From: SG8-41 sp035649495
GTDB taxonomy: Bacteria; Pseudomonadota; Gammaproteobacteria; Burkholderiales; SG8-41
Direction of reading: 5' to 3'
Assembly (NCBI GenBank): GCA_035649495.1
Contig: DASRJL010000092.1
Span: forward strand, 1-64,000
Length of the DNA stretch: 64,000 nt
The notes under the pieces were generated by a model. It had not been told where the DNA came from, made no database searches, and saw only the letters and a list, made by a program, of their open reading frames with translations. Of this stretch, positions 35,143 through 44,514 are shown piece after piece (within the stretch, counting starts at the first letter, position 1; every line of letters starts with the position of its first letter). The translations under genes and the position numbers were made by a program.

Positions 35143-35340
35143 CTATGGAGCTTCGTTTTCAATCCCGGGGAGGGATGGCACAGATCCGATCAGCACCCGA
35201 CGGCGAACCGGCAGCACGAACAGCATCAGCGCACCGGTCAGCACGAACGCGGCCACCGCATACGAGCCGCCCCACTGGTACGCCGGCGACTCGCTGATCA
35301 TTCCGTCGGCGAGAACCAGGCTCGCAACGGTGCATTCCGG
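35143..35340 (-). pseudogene. C-terminal remnant of a membrane transport protein
   Basis: On the minus strand an open frame of 65 residues ends at TAG 35143-35145. It contains TVASLVLADGMISE, then SYAVAAFVLTGALMLFVLPV followed by basic RRRV, i.e. the last membrane helix and cytoplasmic tail of a transporter. It opens directly after an in-frame TGA at 35341-35343 and nothing upstream continues it, so the gene is truncated. The transporter family (MFS or ABC permease) cannot be decided. Confidence 0.5.
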
Positions 35341-35419
35341 TCACATGGGTAACGGTTCATACCGGAGCCTAAGGCAGTGCCGATTGGCGCGCCAATTGGT
35401 TCTCTGAAATGCCGAGCTG

Positions 35420-36391
35420 TCACCGCTGTCGCGGTGCGCGAAAGAACGCCGGCGCCGCCATCCGGGACGCCTCTTTCCAGGGGACACGCCTCAGGCGGCT
35501 CCTGGGGATCCGGTTCGCGACGGCCAGCCCCAGCCTGTCCATGAGGCGCTGCGCGTCGAAGGGCGCTCTCACCTTGACGTCGTTATCAAAGTAACAATAG
35601 ACATCCCGCGATCGCCGCTTAGCCGGTGCTATCGTCGAGATCCGCTGCGCGTCCCGCGGTTCCTTCCCGCCGCTCCAGGCGCGGATGCGCTCGGCCCAAC
35701 GGTCGAGCGCCCGGTCCGTATAGCCGCTCGCGTACAGCTTTCTGTCGCCGTGCAGACGGAGATAGACGAAATCGGCCGTTACGTCCTCCAGGTATGGCCA
35801 TTTGCCCGCCGTGTCGGCCACAACGAGCGCGACCTGGTGCCGCCGCAGGAGCGCGATGAACGACTCGTCGACGAAGCTTGCATGGCGGATTTCCACCGCA
35901 TGGCGCAGTACGCGCACGCGCTCGATGGCTAACCGGGAACGTCCCTTCATGCGCGCATCGCGCTTGCGCGCGAGCACGAGAGCTTCTCCCGTATCGCGCG
36001 GCAGCATTGCAAGGAATCGCTCCAGGCGCTCCGCGTCGTACCGGAAGTTGGGAGGAAACTGCCACAGGAGAGGGCCCAGCTTGTCTCCGAGGTTAAACAG
36101 CCCCGAAGCGAGAAAGTTTGCGAGCGGCGTCTCAACGTCCTGCAATCGCCGGACGTGCGTGATGTAGCGCCCGCCCTTGGCGGCGAACACGAAGTCCGCC
36201 GGCGTGGCATCGCGCCAGCGCGCGTAGCTCGCCGGGCTCTGAAGTGAATAGAAAGAGCCATTGATCTCTATGGTCGGCAGCGCCCGCGACGCGAACTCAA
36301 GTTCACGATCCTGAGCGAGTCCATCGGGATAGAACACCCCGCGCCACGGCGGATAGCGCCAGCCGGATATTCCAATGCGGATCTTGCCCAC
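35420..36391 (-). CDS. DUF72 domain-containing protein
   Basis: 323 residues. The DUF72 family opening (KIRIGISGWRYPPWRGVFYP), EINGSFYSLQSPASYARW, FVFAAKGGRYITH and the late VYCYFDNDVKVRAPFDA are present. The family has a TIM-barrel-like fold and no established enzymatic role. The start is taken as GTG 36391, giving the usual MGKIRIG-type N-terminus; a TTG three codons earlier is possible. Stands alone, downstream of a DNA-repair-type gene on the same strand. Confidence 0.9.
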   Translation of the reverse strand: MGKIRIGISGWRYPPWRGVFYPDGLAQDRELEFASRALPTIEINGSFYSLQSPASYARWRDATPADFVFAAKGGRYITHVRRLQDVETPLANFLASGLFNLGDKLGPLLWQFPPNFRYDAERLERFLAMLPRDTGEALVLARKRDARMKGRSRLAIERVRVLRHAVEIRHASFVDESFIALLRRHQVALVVADTAGKWPYLEDVTADFVYLRLHGDRKLYASGYTDRALDRWAERIRAWSGGKEPRDAQRISTIAPAKRRSRDVYCYFDNDVKVRAPFDAQRLMDRLGLAVANRIPRSRLRRVPWKEASRMAAPAFFRAPRQR

Positions 36392-36636
36392 GTCATGCAA
36401 ATAGACCGAGGGGTTCCTCGACAGGTTCAGTCGAATTCAAGCGTGAGGTGCGGGCTTTCAGCATACCGCCAGCTTTGCCACGTAGCCGCTCGGGCAACGT
36501 TGTAGGCGTGGATGGTTTACCGAGAAACCGGCTGATGTGTCTGACAAGGGGAGGCCGGGCTTGACGCCAACCCGCTGTCAGTTGAAGCGGTTCAGTGCGC
36601 ACCGGATCCAGTCGAGCTGCGCTGGACTGTTTACGG

Positions 36637-37260
36637 CTATGGCGGAGGCCGTTTCGTTAGTGCGTTAGACCGAAGCGTGCGAAACGTAATCGAGTAGCGC
36701 AGTTCCGTAGTAGGTGGGATATGGTGCTGCCAGCGCCAGCGAACATCGCCCTGCATCACGTAGGCCGAACGGGGCTCAAGCTCGATCGCAATCGCTGCCG
36801 TCTTGTCGTTCTTGGCGGCATATGGTCGGAACCGCATTCGCGCTTTCCCAGCGAGTGAAATGCCGACGATCGTCTCGAAATGGGGAGCGTCACTGTGCCA
36901 GCCTATCGGCGTCCCTGGCTGGTACTCGGTGCAGAGCGCATGTACGAACGAACTCTCGTCCATACCAAGCCATTGCGAGATCTTGCGGCGAAACGGCAGG
37001 AGGAACTCTGGGAATGGCCTGCGCGGATTCGCATTCTCCGCCTGGTTGCCGTAGCTCGCCGGGTACTCGCCTTCTCCATATCGAACAACCCGCCGCCGCG
37101 CCGTGTACTGCTGAAATAGCGCCTGCTTGAACGGTAAGCGGACGAACTCCGCCAACAGCTGCTCTTCCTCGTCGCTTGTAAGAAAATTCGCCCGGTAGAC
37201 TAGACCGTGCGGAAATGCAGCTGTTTGGTCGAAAAGAGTGTATTGGGTGGGCGGCGGCAT
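36637..37260 (-). CDS. AlkB-like 2-oxoglutarate/Fe(II) dioxygenase
   Basis: 207 residues. Iron ligands and the 2-oxoglutarate site are visible: GWHSDAPHF (HxD, near residue 120), the distal His in WRWQHHIPP and the Arg in RYSITFRTLR. This is the AlkB/ABH family, which removes alkyl groups from nucleic acid bases; some members act on other substrates. The ATG at 37260 begins MPPPTQYTLF; an upstream TTG would add four residues. No operon partner is evident. Confidence 0.9.
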   Translation of the reverse strand: MPPPTQYTLFDQTAAFPHGLVYRANFLTSDEEEQLLAEFVRLPFKQALFQQYTARRRVVRYGEGEYPASYGNQAENANPRRPFPEFLLPFRRKISQWLGMDESSFVHALCTEYQPGTPIGWHSDAPHFETIVGISLAGKARMRFRPYAAKNDKTAAIAIELEPRSAYVMQGDVRWRWQHHIPPTTELRYSITFRTLRSNALTKRPPP

Positions 37261-37447
37261 AGCACTAACCAAAGATGGGGGCGGGCATCAGCCGATCAAT
37301 CCCTTTGAGCTAGCGACTCAATCTCGAGCCATTCGCGCGGGCTGGCCTGCTCTCCTTAGACGCTACCGACGCCGCAGGGTCGAATTGCACCATGTGCCAA
37401 TGGGCGGCCGGGGTGCCGCGAGGGATAATGCATAAAAGTCCCAGACA

Positions 37448-38194
37448 ATGACACGGGCAGCGAAGAACCGGTTGCGCCTTCTCGCATTCGCGGTGGGCGC
37501 CGTAGTTGCGGCCGCGTGGCTCGTTGCCGCACCGCGGGCGCTCGCCCAGAACGCCGCGATCCCGGCGTTCAAGACGCTCGACTCGATGGAGGCCCGCGTC
37601 CAGGGCTGCACGACCTGCCATGGGCAGAGCGGGCAGGGCACGGGCAACGATTACTTCCCGCGCATCGCCGGCAAGCCGGCCGGATATCTCTACAACCAGC
37701 TCGTCGCGTTTCGCGACGGCAAGCGCCGCTACGCGCCGATGAATTACCTCGTTGCGTATCTCCCGGACGCGTACCTGCGCGAGATCGCCGAGCACTATGC
37801 GAAGCAACGCCCGGCGTTCATGTTGCACGAGACCGTACCTGCGGACCCGGCGAGCCTCGAGCGGGGCCAGGCGCTCGCGCGAACGGGTGACCCGAAAACA
37901 GGCATTCCGGCCTGCATCTCCTGCCATGGAGCAGGTCTCACCGGCATGGAACCGGGCATCCCCGGGCTCGTCGGCTTGCGCCCGAACTACATCGCAGCGC
38001 AGCTCGTCCGCTGGCGGGTGGGCGAGCGCGTGGCGGTCGATCCGGACTGCATGAAGCGCATCGCGGTGCGCCTGACCGACACCGACGTCGGCGCCCTCGC
38101 CGCCTGGCTCTCGCGCCAGAAGCCGCCGGCCGACGCCGCGCCCGAGAAGTCGAACCTCGTGCGGATGCCGCTCGCCTGCGGCAGCCAGCGGTAG
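37448..38194 (+). CDS. Di-haem cytochrome c (c4-like)
   Basis: 248 residues with a signal peptide/anchor (LRLLAFAVGAVVAAAWLVAA) and two haem-binding motifs, CTTCH near 54-58 and CISCH near 156-160, each in a c4-type domain (QSGQGTGNDYFPRIAGKP; GAGLTGMEPGIPGL). It is a periplasmic electron carrier. It lies 5 bp before the tri-haem cytochrome gene and heads the operon of a ba3-type oxidase, so it probably feeds electrons to that oxidase. Confidence 0.9.
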   Translation: MTRAAKNRLRLLAFAVGAVVAAAWLVAAPRALAQNAAIPAFKTLDSMEARVQGCTTCHGQSGQGTGNDYFPRIAGKPAGYLYNQLVAFRDGKRRYAPMNYLVAYLPDAYLREIAEHYAKQRPAFMLHETVPADPASLERGQALARTGDPKTGIPACISCHGAGLTGMEPGIPGLVGLRPNYIAAQLVRWRVGERVAVDPDCMKRIAVRLTDTDVGALAAWLSRQKPPADAAPEKSNLVRMPLACGSQR

Positions 38195-38199
38195 CCGGC

Positions 38200-39483
38200 A
38201 TGCGCAAGCTCGCCTTCATCGTCGCGTTGGTCCTCGTCGGCGGATTGGTCGTGGCCGCGCTCGTCTGGAAGGTCGTGCGCCCCGGAGCGCTGACGGGCAC
38301 CTCCAAGGTCGTGGACGTGACGACGCAGATCATCGACCGCGGCGAATACCTAGCGCGCGCCGGCGACTGCATCGCCTGCCACACCGCGCCCGGCGGCGAA
38401 CCGTTCGCGGGCGGGCGCGCGATGCCGACGCCGTTCGGGAATCTCTACGTCTCCAACATCACGCCGGACGACGAGACCGGCATCGGCCGGTGGACGCCCG
38501 ACGACTTCTACCGAATGATGCAGAAGGGCATCTCGCGCGACGGCACGCTGCTCTATCCGGCGATGCCGTTCGCGGCATACACGAAAGTCACGCGCGGGGA
38601 CTGCGACGCGATTTACGCCTATCTCATGTCGATTCCGCCGGTGCGCCAGAAAAACCGCCCGCACGAGCTGCGCTTCCCCTTCAACAAGCGCGAGCTCCTC
38701 GTCGGCTGGCGCACGCTCTACTTCAAGGAAGGCGAGTACATCCCCGATCCGAAGCAGTCTGCGCAGTGGAATCGGGGCGCGTACCTGGTCGAAGGCCTCG
38801 GCCACTGCTCGATGTGCCACACCGCCATCAACCGGCTCGGCGGCTCGAGCGAGGCGCAGGCGTTCGAAGGCGGGATGATTCCCAACCAGAACTGGTACGC
38901 GCCCTCGCTCACGTCGAACCAGGAGGGCGGTCTCGGTAACTGGAGCGTGAAGGACATCGCGGACCTGCTTCAGGTCGGCGTCTCCCAACGCGCCACCGTG
39001 TATGGTCCCATGGCGGAAGTCACCTACAACAGCCTTCAATACCTCACGGACGAGGACGCCACCGCGATGGCGGTGTATCTGAAGTCGCTGGCGCCGGGAG
39101 ACGCGCCTCCCTCGGTCTCCAGTGCCGAGCGCCTGACACAGCCTGCGGTACTGGAGATGGGCCGCAAGGTCTACCTGGACCAGTGCGTGATGTGCCACGG
39201 CAACGAAGGCAAGGGGAACCCGCCCGCGTATCCGCCGCTCGCGGCGAACCCATCGATCACGATGGCGACGCCGGTCAACCCGATACGCATGGTGCTGAAT
39301 GGCGGCTATCCACCGGGGACGCGCAAGAACCCAAAGCCGCACGGCATGCCGCCGTTCCTGCACGTTCTGAGCGACGACGAAGTGGCAGCAGTCGTCACCT
39401 ACATACGGGTCGCCTGGGGTAATGCCGGCGCTCCGGTCACGCCGGCCCAGGTGAACGAGCTGCGCAAGCTCTTGCCGGAATAA
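38200..39483 (+). CDS. Membrane-anchored tri-haem cytochrome c (dehydrogenase cytochrome subunit type)
   Basis: 427 residues. An N-terminal hydrophobic segment (LAFIVALVLVGGLVVAALVW) is followed by three haem motifs: CIACH near 57-61, CSMCH near 203-207 and CVMCH near 328-332. The organisation matches the cytochrome subunit of membrane alcohol/gluconate dehydrogenases (AdhB type; GGRAMPTPFGNLYVSNITPD, DDFYRMMQKGISRDGTLLYP). No dehydrogenase gene is adjacent; instead a ba3-type oxidase follows, suggesting it links periplasmic electron donors to that oxidase. Confidence 0.9.
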   Translation: MRKLAFIVALVLVGGLVVAALVWKVVRPGALTGTSKVVDVTTQIIDRGEYLARAGDCIACHTAPGGEPFAGGRAMPTPFGNLYVSNITPDDETGIGRWTPDDFYRMMQKGISRDGTLLYPAMPFAAYTKVTRGDCDAIYAYLMSIPPVRQKNRPHELRFPFNKRELLVGWRTLYFKEGEYIPDPKQSAQWNRGAYLVEGLGHCSMCHTAINRLGGSSEAQAFEGGMIPNQNWYAPSLTSNQEGGLGNWSVKDIADLLQVGVSQRATVYGPMAEVTYNSLQYLTDEDATAMAVYLKSLAPGDAPPSVSSAERLTQPAVLEMGRKVYLDQCVMCHGNEGKGNPPAYPPLAANPSITMATPVNPIRMVLNGGYPPGTRKNPKPHGMPPFLHVLSDDEVAAVVTYIRVAWGNAGAPVTPAQVNELRKLLPE

Positions 39484-39495
39484 GGAGGGGGGACC

Positions 39496-39675
39496 ATGGG
39501 CACACCGCAGGATGACCGCCACGCGACCGAGGCGAGCGACGCGCGAGTGGACGAAATCGTGAGCCGCGGCCCGGCGGGGGCCTTTGCGGTCGCGGGCATC
39601 GCGACCGCGATCGTCGTGGCGATCTACTTCGCGTTCTACTTCTTCGTGTTTCTGCCGCGAGGCGCGATCCAGTGA
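39496..39675 (+). CDS. Small membrane subunit of ba3-type cytochrome oxidase
   Basis: A 59-residue ORF with a strong ribosome site (GGAGGGGGG) before the ATG. It has a polar N-terminus (MGTPQDDRHATEASDARVDE) and one membrane helix (AVAGIATAIVVAIYFAFYFF). Its stop overlaps the GTG start of the subunit II gene (GTGA). Position and form match the small single-helix subunit (CbaD/IIa-like) of ba3-type oxidases. The assignment rests on context and topology. Confidence 0.7.
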   Translation: MGTPQDDRHATEASDARVDEIVSRGPAGAFAVAGIATAIVVAIYFAFYFFVFLPRGAIQ

Positions 39676-40232
39676 GCGAGACCGCGCACGCGTCGGAAGC
39701 GGTTGCCGTCGCGGCCGAGCGGCGGTGGGGCATCATCGTCGCGATGATCATTGTCGCCCTGGTCGCGATGATGATCTTCACCGGCGTCCACTGGTCTTCG
39801 ATGCCGCCGTCCCGCGTGGAGACGATCGATCCGCGCACGCTGCACATCTCCGGCGAGTTCGTCGAATCCAACCTCGGCACTTCCGTCGAAGCGGACGGCA
39901 AGGTGGTGGTGCGGCTCGTCGCGCAGCAGTACTCATTCGAGCCGCAGTGCATGCTCGTGCCGGCCGAGACGCCGGTCACGTTCCGCGGCACGAGCTCCGA
40001 CGTGGTCCACGGGTTCGTCGTCGGCACCACGAACGCGAACGTGATGCTGATCCCCGGCTACGTCGCGACGTTCACGGCGACGTTCCGGAAAACGGGCGAG
40101 CAGCTGATGCCGTGCCACGAGTATTGCGGAACGGGGCACGCGGCCATGTGGGCGCGGTTCCAGGTCGTGCCGCAGCAGGAGTTCATGGCGAAGGCCCGCA
40201 AGGGAGAAAGGCTGACCTGTGTTTCTCGCTAG
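39672..40232 (+). CDS. cbaB: Cytochrome c oxidase subunit II, ba3 type
   Basis: 186 residues from a GTG that overlaps the previous stop. One N-terminal membrane helix (GIIVAMIIVALVAMMIFTGV) is followed by a cupredoxin domain with the dinuclear CuA ligands: His in DVVHGF and the CHEYCGTGHAAMW cluster (C-x3-C-x3-H-x2-M). The short form with a single helix is typical of ba3-type oxidases. It accepts electrons from cytochrome c and passes them to subunit I. Confidence 0.93.
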   Translation: MSETAHASEAVAVAAERRWGIIVAMIIVALVAMMIFTGVHWSSMPPSRVETIDPRTLHISGEFVESNLGTSVEADGKVVVRLVAQQYSFEPQCMLVPAETPVTFRGTSSDVVHGFVVGTTNANVMLIPGYVATFTATFRKTGEQLMPCHEYCGTGHAAMWARFQVVPQQEFMAKARKGERLTCVSR

Positions 40233-41838
40233 AAGGCTCGTGCTTGCCCATTTCTGGGTCGCGTTCGTCGCGTTCGCGGCCGCGCTCGTGCTGGGCGAGT
40301 GGCAGATGTACGTGCGCAGCCCTCTCTCCGCCTGGGTCGGGAATCCCGAGCACTACTACCGCTCGGTCACCGGCCATGGCACCGTGATGGGCTATGTCCT
40401 GCCGACGCTCGTTGCAATGGGCTTCGGCTACGCGATCACCGAGCTGTCACTCAAGCGGCCGCTGATCGGGCTCAAATGGGCGTGGGGTGGTTTCTGGCTG
40501 GTGGTGACGGGGGCCGTGATGGCGGCTACGCCCGTCGCGCTCGGCCGCGCGTCGGTGCTCTTCACGTTCTACCCGCCGATGGTCGGCAGCGTCTTCTATT
40601 ATCTCGGCGTGGTGCTGGTCGTGGTCGGCTCGTGGGTGTGGGTCGCGTTGATGGCCGTGAACCTGCGCGCGTGGAAGAAAGAGCATCCGGGCGCCACGAT
40701 TCCGCTCGCGATGTTCGGCAACGTCGCCGGGGCGTACCTCTGGGCGTGGACTGCCGTCGGCGCGGCGATCGAGATTCTCGTGCTCATCCTGCCGGTCGCG
40801 CTCGGCTTCAAGGACACGATCGACGCGGGGCTCGCGCGCGTCTTCTTCTCCTGGACGCTGCACGCGATCGTGTATTTCTGGCTGATGCCCGCCTACATCG
40901 CGTTCTACACGATCGTGCCGCGCGCGATCGGCGGCCGGCTCTATAGCGACACGATGGGGCGCGTCGCGTTCGTGCTGTTCCTCGTGTTCTCGATGCCGAT
41001 CGGGATCCACCATCTCTTTGCCGATCCGCATGTCGGCTCGGGCTTCAAGTTCGTGCACGCGGTCTTCACGGCGATGGTGGCAGTGCCGACGTTCCTCACG
41101 GTGTTCACGATCGTCGCCTCGGTCGAGATCGCGGCGCGACTGCGCGGCGGTAAAGGCCTGATCGGGTGGGTGAAGGCGCTGCCCTGGGACAACGCCATGA
41201 TGCTCGCCGTGACGTTCTCGTTCATCATGCTCGGCTTCGGCGGCGCGGGCGGCATCATCAACATGAGCTACCAGCTGAACGAGACGGTGCACAACACGCA
41301 GTGGATCACCGGGCATTTCCACCTCATCTTCGCCGGCGCGATCGTGATCATGTATTTCATGGTCGCCTATGATTTGTGGCCGCAGCTCACGAAATGCCGG
41401 CCGCTTTCAACCGGCCTCATCAAGGTGCAACTCTGGACGTGGTTCCTGGGCATGCTCGTGCTGACGATGCCGTGGCACCTCGTCGGGCTGCTGGGCATGC
41501 CGCGCCGCATGGCGTATTTCGACTACACGCACCCCGATCTCCAGGCGCAGGCGTGGACGGTGACGGTCTCGACGATCGGCGGTTTCGTGGTGATGGTCTC
41601 GGGCCTCCTCTTCATCTACATCCTGGCGGTGGCGCGCAAAGGCGCCGCCGACCCCGCGCCGTTCACGTTCAGCGCGTCCGCGCATCCGGTCGAGCGAACG
41701 CCGCTCGCGCTCAACGGCTTCGCGATCTGGGTGACGATGATGATTGCGCTGACGGTCGTGAACTACGGCTTCCCGATCGCTCAGCTCGCGATGCTGAAGG
41801 AGACCTCCGTGCCCGCCGTGCGCATCGGAGGGCAGTGA
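40219..41838 (+). CDS. cbaA: Cytochrome c oxidase subunit I, ba3 type
   Basis: 539 residues with about 12-13 membrane helices. Haem and CuB histidines are in SVTGHGTVMGYVLP, WTLHAIVYFWLMPAY and NTQWITGHFHLIFAGA. The sequence lacks the long C-terminal region of aa3 enzymes and fits the B-family (ba3) haem-copper oxidases, which reduce O2 and pump protons with high oxygen affinity. The GTG start lies 14 bp inside subunit II, after AGGGAGAAAGG. Its stop overlaps the following cytochrome gene (TGATG). Confidence 0.93.
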   Translation: MFLARRLVLAHFWVAFVAFAAALVLGEWQMYVRSPLSAWVGNPEHYYRSVTGHGTVMGYVLPTLVAMGFGYAITELSLKRPLIGLKWAWGGFWLVVTGAVMAATPVALGRASVLFTFYPPMVGSVFYYLGVVLVVVGSWVWVALMAVNLRAWKKEHPGATIPLAMFGNVAGAYLWAWTAVGAAIEILVLILPVALGFKDTIDAGLARVFFSWTLHAIVYFWLMPAYIAFYTIVPRAIGGRLYSDTMGRVAFVLFLVFSMPIGIHHLFADPHVGSGFKFVHAVFTAMVAVPTFLTVFTIVASVEIAARLRGGKGLIGWVKALPWDNAMMLAVTFSFIMLGFGGAGGIINMSYQLNETVHNTQWITGHFHLIFAGAIVIMYFMVAYDLWPQLTKCRPLSTGLIKVQLWTWFLGMLVLTMPWHLVGLLGMPRRMAYFDYTHPDLQAQAWTVTVSTIGGFVVMVSGLLFIYILAVARKGAADPAPFTFSASAHPVERTPLALNGFAIWVTMMIALTVVNYGFPIAQLAMLKETSVPAVRIGGQ

Positions 41839-42647
41839 TGGCCGCGCCGCACGATCCGGCCAGCCGCCGCTACGTGCAGTGGAGCGTGATCTCGCTCGTC
41901 GTCCTGACGCTCGTCACGCTGCTCGTCGGGTTCGTATGGCTGCCGTCGGCGCACCCCGACTTCAGTGCGCAGGGCATCTGGGCGGCGATTTGCCGGGCGG
42001 CCGGTGTCCCGACGAAGTGGAGCGAAACTGCCGAGCCCGTGAAAGCACGGGTGTCGACGCGCGTCATCCTGCCGGATGCCGCGAACAGCGGGACTTCACA
42101 GGCCTCGATCGGCCTCGGCGCTACGCTTGCGCTCCAGCAATGCACGATGTGCCACGGAGCGCAGGGGGTCACCGCGGCCGACACGCCCAATCTGGCCGGC
42201 CAGTATCGAGAAGTGATCATGAAGCAGCTGGTCGATTACAAGAACGGGGACCGCGCGCATTCGGTCATGCAGGCCCTGGCGGCGAACCTCGCGGACGACG
42301 ACATACACAACCTAGCCGCCTACTACGCGTCGCTACCCAAGCCGCGGCTCGAACCCGCGGCTGACGATTCACCCGCGCCCGCCCTCGTGCGCGTCGGCGA
42401 TCCGGTCAGGAACATCGCGCCGTGCGCCTCCTGCCACGGCGGCATCGACCGCAAGCTTGGCACGCCGTGGCTGGAGCACATGCCGAAGCGCTATCTCGAG
42501 GATCAACTGCACGCGTTCGCCACAGGCGCCCGCCGCAACGATATCCACGCCCAGATGCGCAACGTCGTGAGGCAGATGACGAAGAGGGAGATCGCGGAGG
42601 TATCGGAGTTCTACGCTCGGCGCGGCGTGCCCACGGGGCACCGCTGA
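41838..42647 (+). CDS. Membrane-anchored di-haem cytochrome c
   Basis: 269 residues with an N-terminal membrane anchor (WSVISLVVLTLVTLLVGFVW) and two haem motifs, CTMCH near 101-105 and CASCH near 196-200, in c4-like domains (PNLAGQYREVIMKQLVDYKN; WLEHMPKRYLEDQLHAF). The start codon overlaps the subunit I stop. It ends the oxidase operon and is likely a direct electron donor to subunit II. Confidence 0.9.
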   Translation: MAAPHDPASRRYVQWSVISLVVLTLVTLLVGFVWLPSAHPDFSAQGIWAAICRAAGVPTKWSETAEPVKARVSTRVILPDAANSGTSQASIGLGATLALQQCTMCHGAQGVTAADTPNLAGQYREVIMKQLVDYKNGDRAHSVMQALAANLADDDIHNLAAYYASLPKPRLEPAADDSPAPALVRVGDPVRNIAPCASCHGGIDRKLGTPWLEHMPKRYLEDQLHAFATGARRNDIHAQMRNVVRQMTKREIAEVSEFYARRGVPTGHR

Positions 42648-42680
42648 TCCGGGCTAAACTAGCTTCAAAGGAGGTGTCAC

Positions 42681-43463
42681 GTGAATGACATGACCGTAAG
42701 GCCCAAGTCCGAGTACCACGAGAAAATGAAGAGCGACATGGAGAAATTCCTGCGCGGCCCGGACTGGACGCCCGCGCAACGCGTCGCGCTTTCCTGCCGC
42801 ATCCTGGATGCGGACGGGCACGAGTCGGCGCTCGCCGGCCAGATTACGCTGCGTGGCGAGAAGCCCGGCACCTACTGGGGCCTGTCCTTCGGCCTCGGCC
42901 TGGACGAAGCAAAGGCGAGCAACATCCTTCTGTTCGACAACGACCTCAACGTGCTTGAAGGCGATGGCATGGCCAACCCGGCGAACCGCTTTCACCTGTG
43001 GATCTACCAGGAGCGGCCGCAGGTCAATTCCATCGTGCACACGCATCCGCCGCATGCATCAGCTCTGTCGATGATCGCCGAACCGCTGATCGTGTCGCAC
43101 ATGGATACCTGCGTGCTGTACGAAAACTGCGCCTACCTGCCGGAATGGCCCGGCGTGCCGATCGGCGACGAGGAAGGGCGCATCATTTCCGAGGGTCTGG
43201 GCGACAAAGAGGCCATCCTGCTCGCGCATCACGGCGTGCTCACCGCCTGCAAGACGATGGAGGCGGCGACTATCCTCGGCTTCTACATGGAGCGCGCGGC
43301 CAAGCTGCAACTGATGGCGCGCGCCGTCGGTCCGATCAAGGCGGTAAAGCGCGAGCACGCGCTGGAAGCTCGTGGTTATCGCGGCTCGCCGAAGTACATC
43401 AGCGCCACGTTCAATTACCTGGCGCGCGAGGTGATACGAAATTCACCCGAAGTACTGAACTAG
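42681..43463 (+). CDS. Class II aldolase/adducin family protein
   Basis: 260 residues. Metal-binding histidines of the fuculose-aldolase fold are seen in VHTHPPHASALSM and LLAHHGVLTACKT. Members cleave or isomerise phosphorylated and hydroxy acids or ketoses; a precise substrate cannot be assigned, though members near Bug receptors often act in hydroxy-acid or aromatic catabolism. The GTG start has a near-perfect ribosome site (AAAGGAGGT) upstream. Confidence 0.88.
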   Translation: MNDMTVRPKSEYHEKMKSDMEKFLRGPDWTPAQRVALSCRILDADGHESALAGQITLRGEKPGTYWGLSFGLGLDEAKASNILLFDNDLNVLEGDGMANPANRFHLWIYQERPQVNSIVHTHPPHASALSMIAEPLIVSHMDTCVLYENCAYLPEWPGVPIGDEEGRIISEGLGDKEAILLAHHGVLTACKTMEAATILGFYMERAAKLQLMARAVGPIKAVKREHALEARGYRGSPKYISATFNYLAREVIRNSPEVLN

Positions 43464-43527
43464 GGCCGGCCGCCGGGGAACAGGTACGCTCGTCCCGCAA
43501 TTCGGGCGGTTACTGCCGTTGCTGTGT

Positions 43528-44514
43528 TCACTCAGCGCGAATGCCGGCGAGCGTGACCACCTTGCGGGCTGTCTCGACTTTGGCGCGGACGAACCTGGTG
43601 AACTCCTCTGGCGTACTGGGTGTTGCCTCTTCGCCTTGGTTCAGCATCTGCTTCTTGATGTCCGGCAGATTGACGATTCGCGCGATCTCCTTGCTTATTT
43701 TATCGATGACCGGCTTCGACATCCCTGCGGGCGCGAACGCTCCCCACCAATCCTGGTACTCGTAACCCGGCAGCGCAGCCTCCGCGACCGTTGGCACGTC
43801 CGGCAGAACCGGCGTGCGCTGCGCGGTGGTTACAGCCAGCGCCAGCAATCTCCGGTCTTTGATGAACGGCAGCGCGGGCACAAGAGGCGCTAGGAGATAC
43901 TGGATGCGCCCCGTCATCGTGTCGAGTAGTGCTTCGGGTGGTCCCTTGTACGGGACATGCACGACCTCGATCCCGGCGGCAATTTTGAACTGCTCTCCGG
44001 CGAAATGGGTGCTGCTGCCGACACCGGAAGAGCCGTAGGTGATCTGTCCCGGCTTCTGCCTGGCGAGCGCGACGAGGTCCTTGACTGATTTCGCACCGAG
44101 CGAAGGCGCTGCCACCAGAATGATCGGCGCGATCGCAATCTGGCTCACGGGCGAGAAGTCTTTGAGCGAGTCGTACGGGAGCTTCGAATATAGCGCTGCA
44201 CTCACCGCAAAAGCGGCCGAATTGACGAGGAGCGTGTAGCCGTCGGGCGTAGCTTTGGCTACGATACTTGTTCCCAAAGTTGTGCCAGCGCCGGGCCGAT
44301 TGTCGACCACCACTTGCTGACCCCAGTTCTCGCTCATCTTCACGGCGAGCCTGCGCGCGAGCAGGTCGGCGGCGCTGCCAGCCGTCAGCGGCACGATGAT
44401 CCGGACCGGTCTCGTTGGAAAATCCTGCGTTGACTGCGCAAGACCTGGTGCGGCAGTGCTCGCCATGACGGTCGCGATCAAGGCAGTGAACGTTATTCTT
44501 TGCAAAGCAGGCAT
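43528..44514 (-). CDS. Tripartite tricarboxylate transporter substrate-binding protein (Bug family)
   Basis: 328 residues. A signal peptide (cleavage near GLAQS) is followed by the Bug pattern: FPTRPVRIIVPLTAGSAAD, VVDNRPGAGTTLG, ATPDGYTLLVNSAAFA and YGSSGVGSSTHFAGEQFK. These periplasmic receptors bind small carboxylates, and are greatly expanded in Burkholderiales, usually without adjacent transporter genes as here. ATG 44514 is chosen because GGGAGGCGCG precedes it; a GTG four codons upstream is less likely. Confidence 0.93.
   Translation of the reverse strand: MPALQRITFTALIATVMASTAAPGLAQSTQDFPTRPVRIIVPLTAGSAADLLARRLAVKMSENWGQQVVVDNRPGAGTTLGTSIVAKATPDGYTLLVNSAAFAVSAALYSKLPYDSLKDFSPVSQIAIAPIILVAAPSLGAKSVKDLVALARQKPGQITYGSSGVGSSTHFAGEQFKIAAGIEVVHVPYKGPPEALLDTMTGRIQYLLAPLVPALPFIKDRRLLALAVTTAQRTPVLPDVPTVAEAALPGYEYQDWWGAFAPAGMSKPVIDKISKEIARIVNLPDIKKQMLNQGEEATPSTPEEFTRFVRAKVETARKVVTLAGIRAE

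Noticed and set aside
38350..39522. Minus-strand open frame of 390 codons
   Set aside because: It is antisense to the tri-haem cytochrome, whose CxxCH motifs and signal anchor make the plus strand the coding one.
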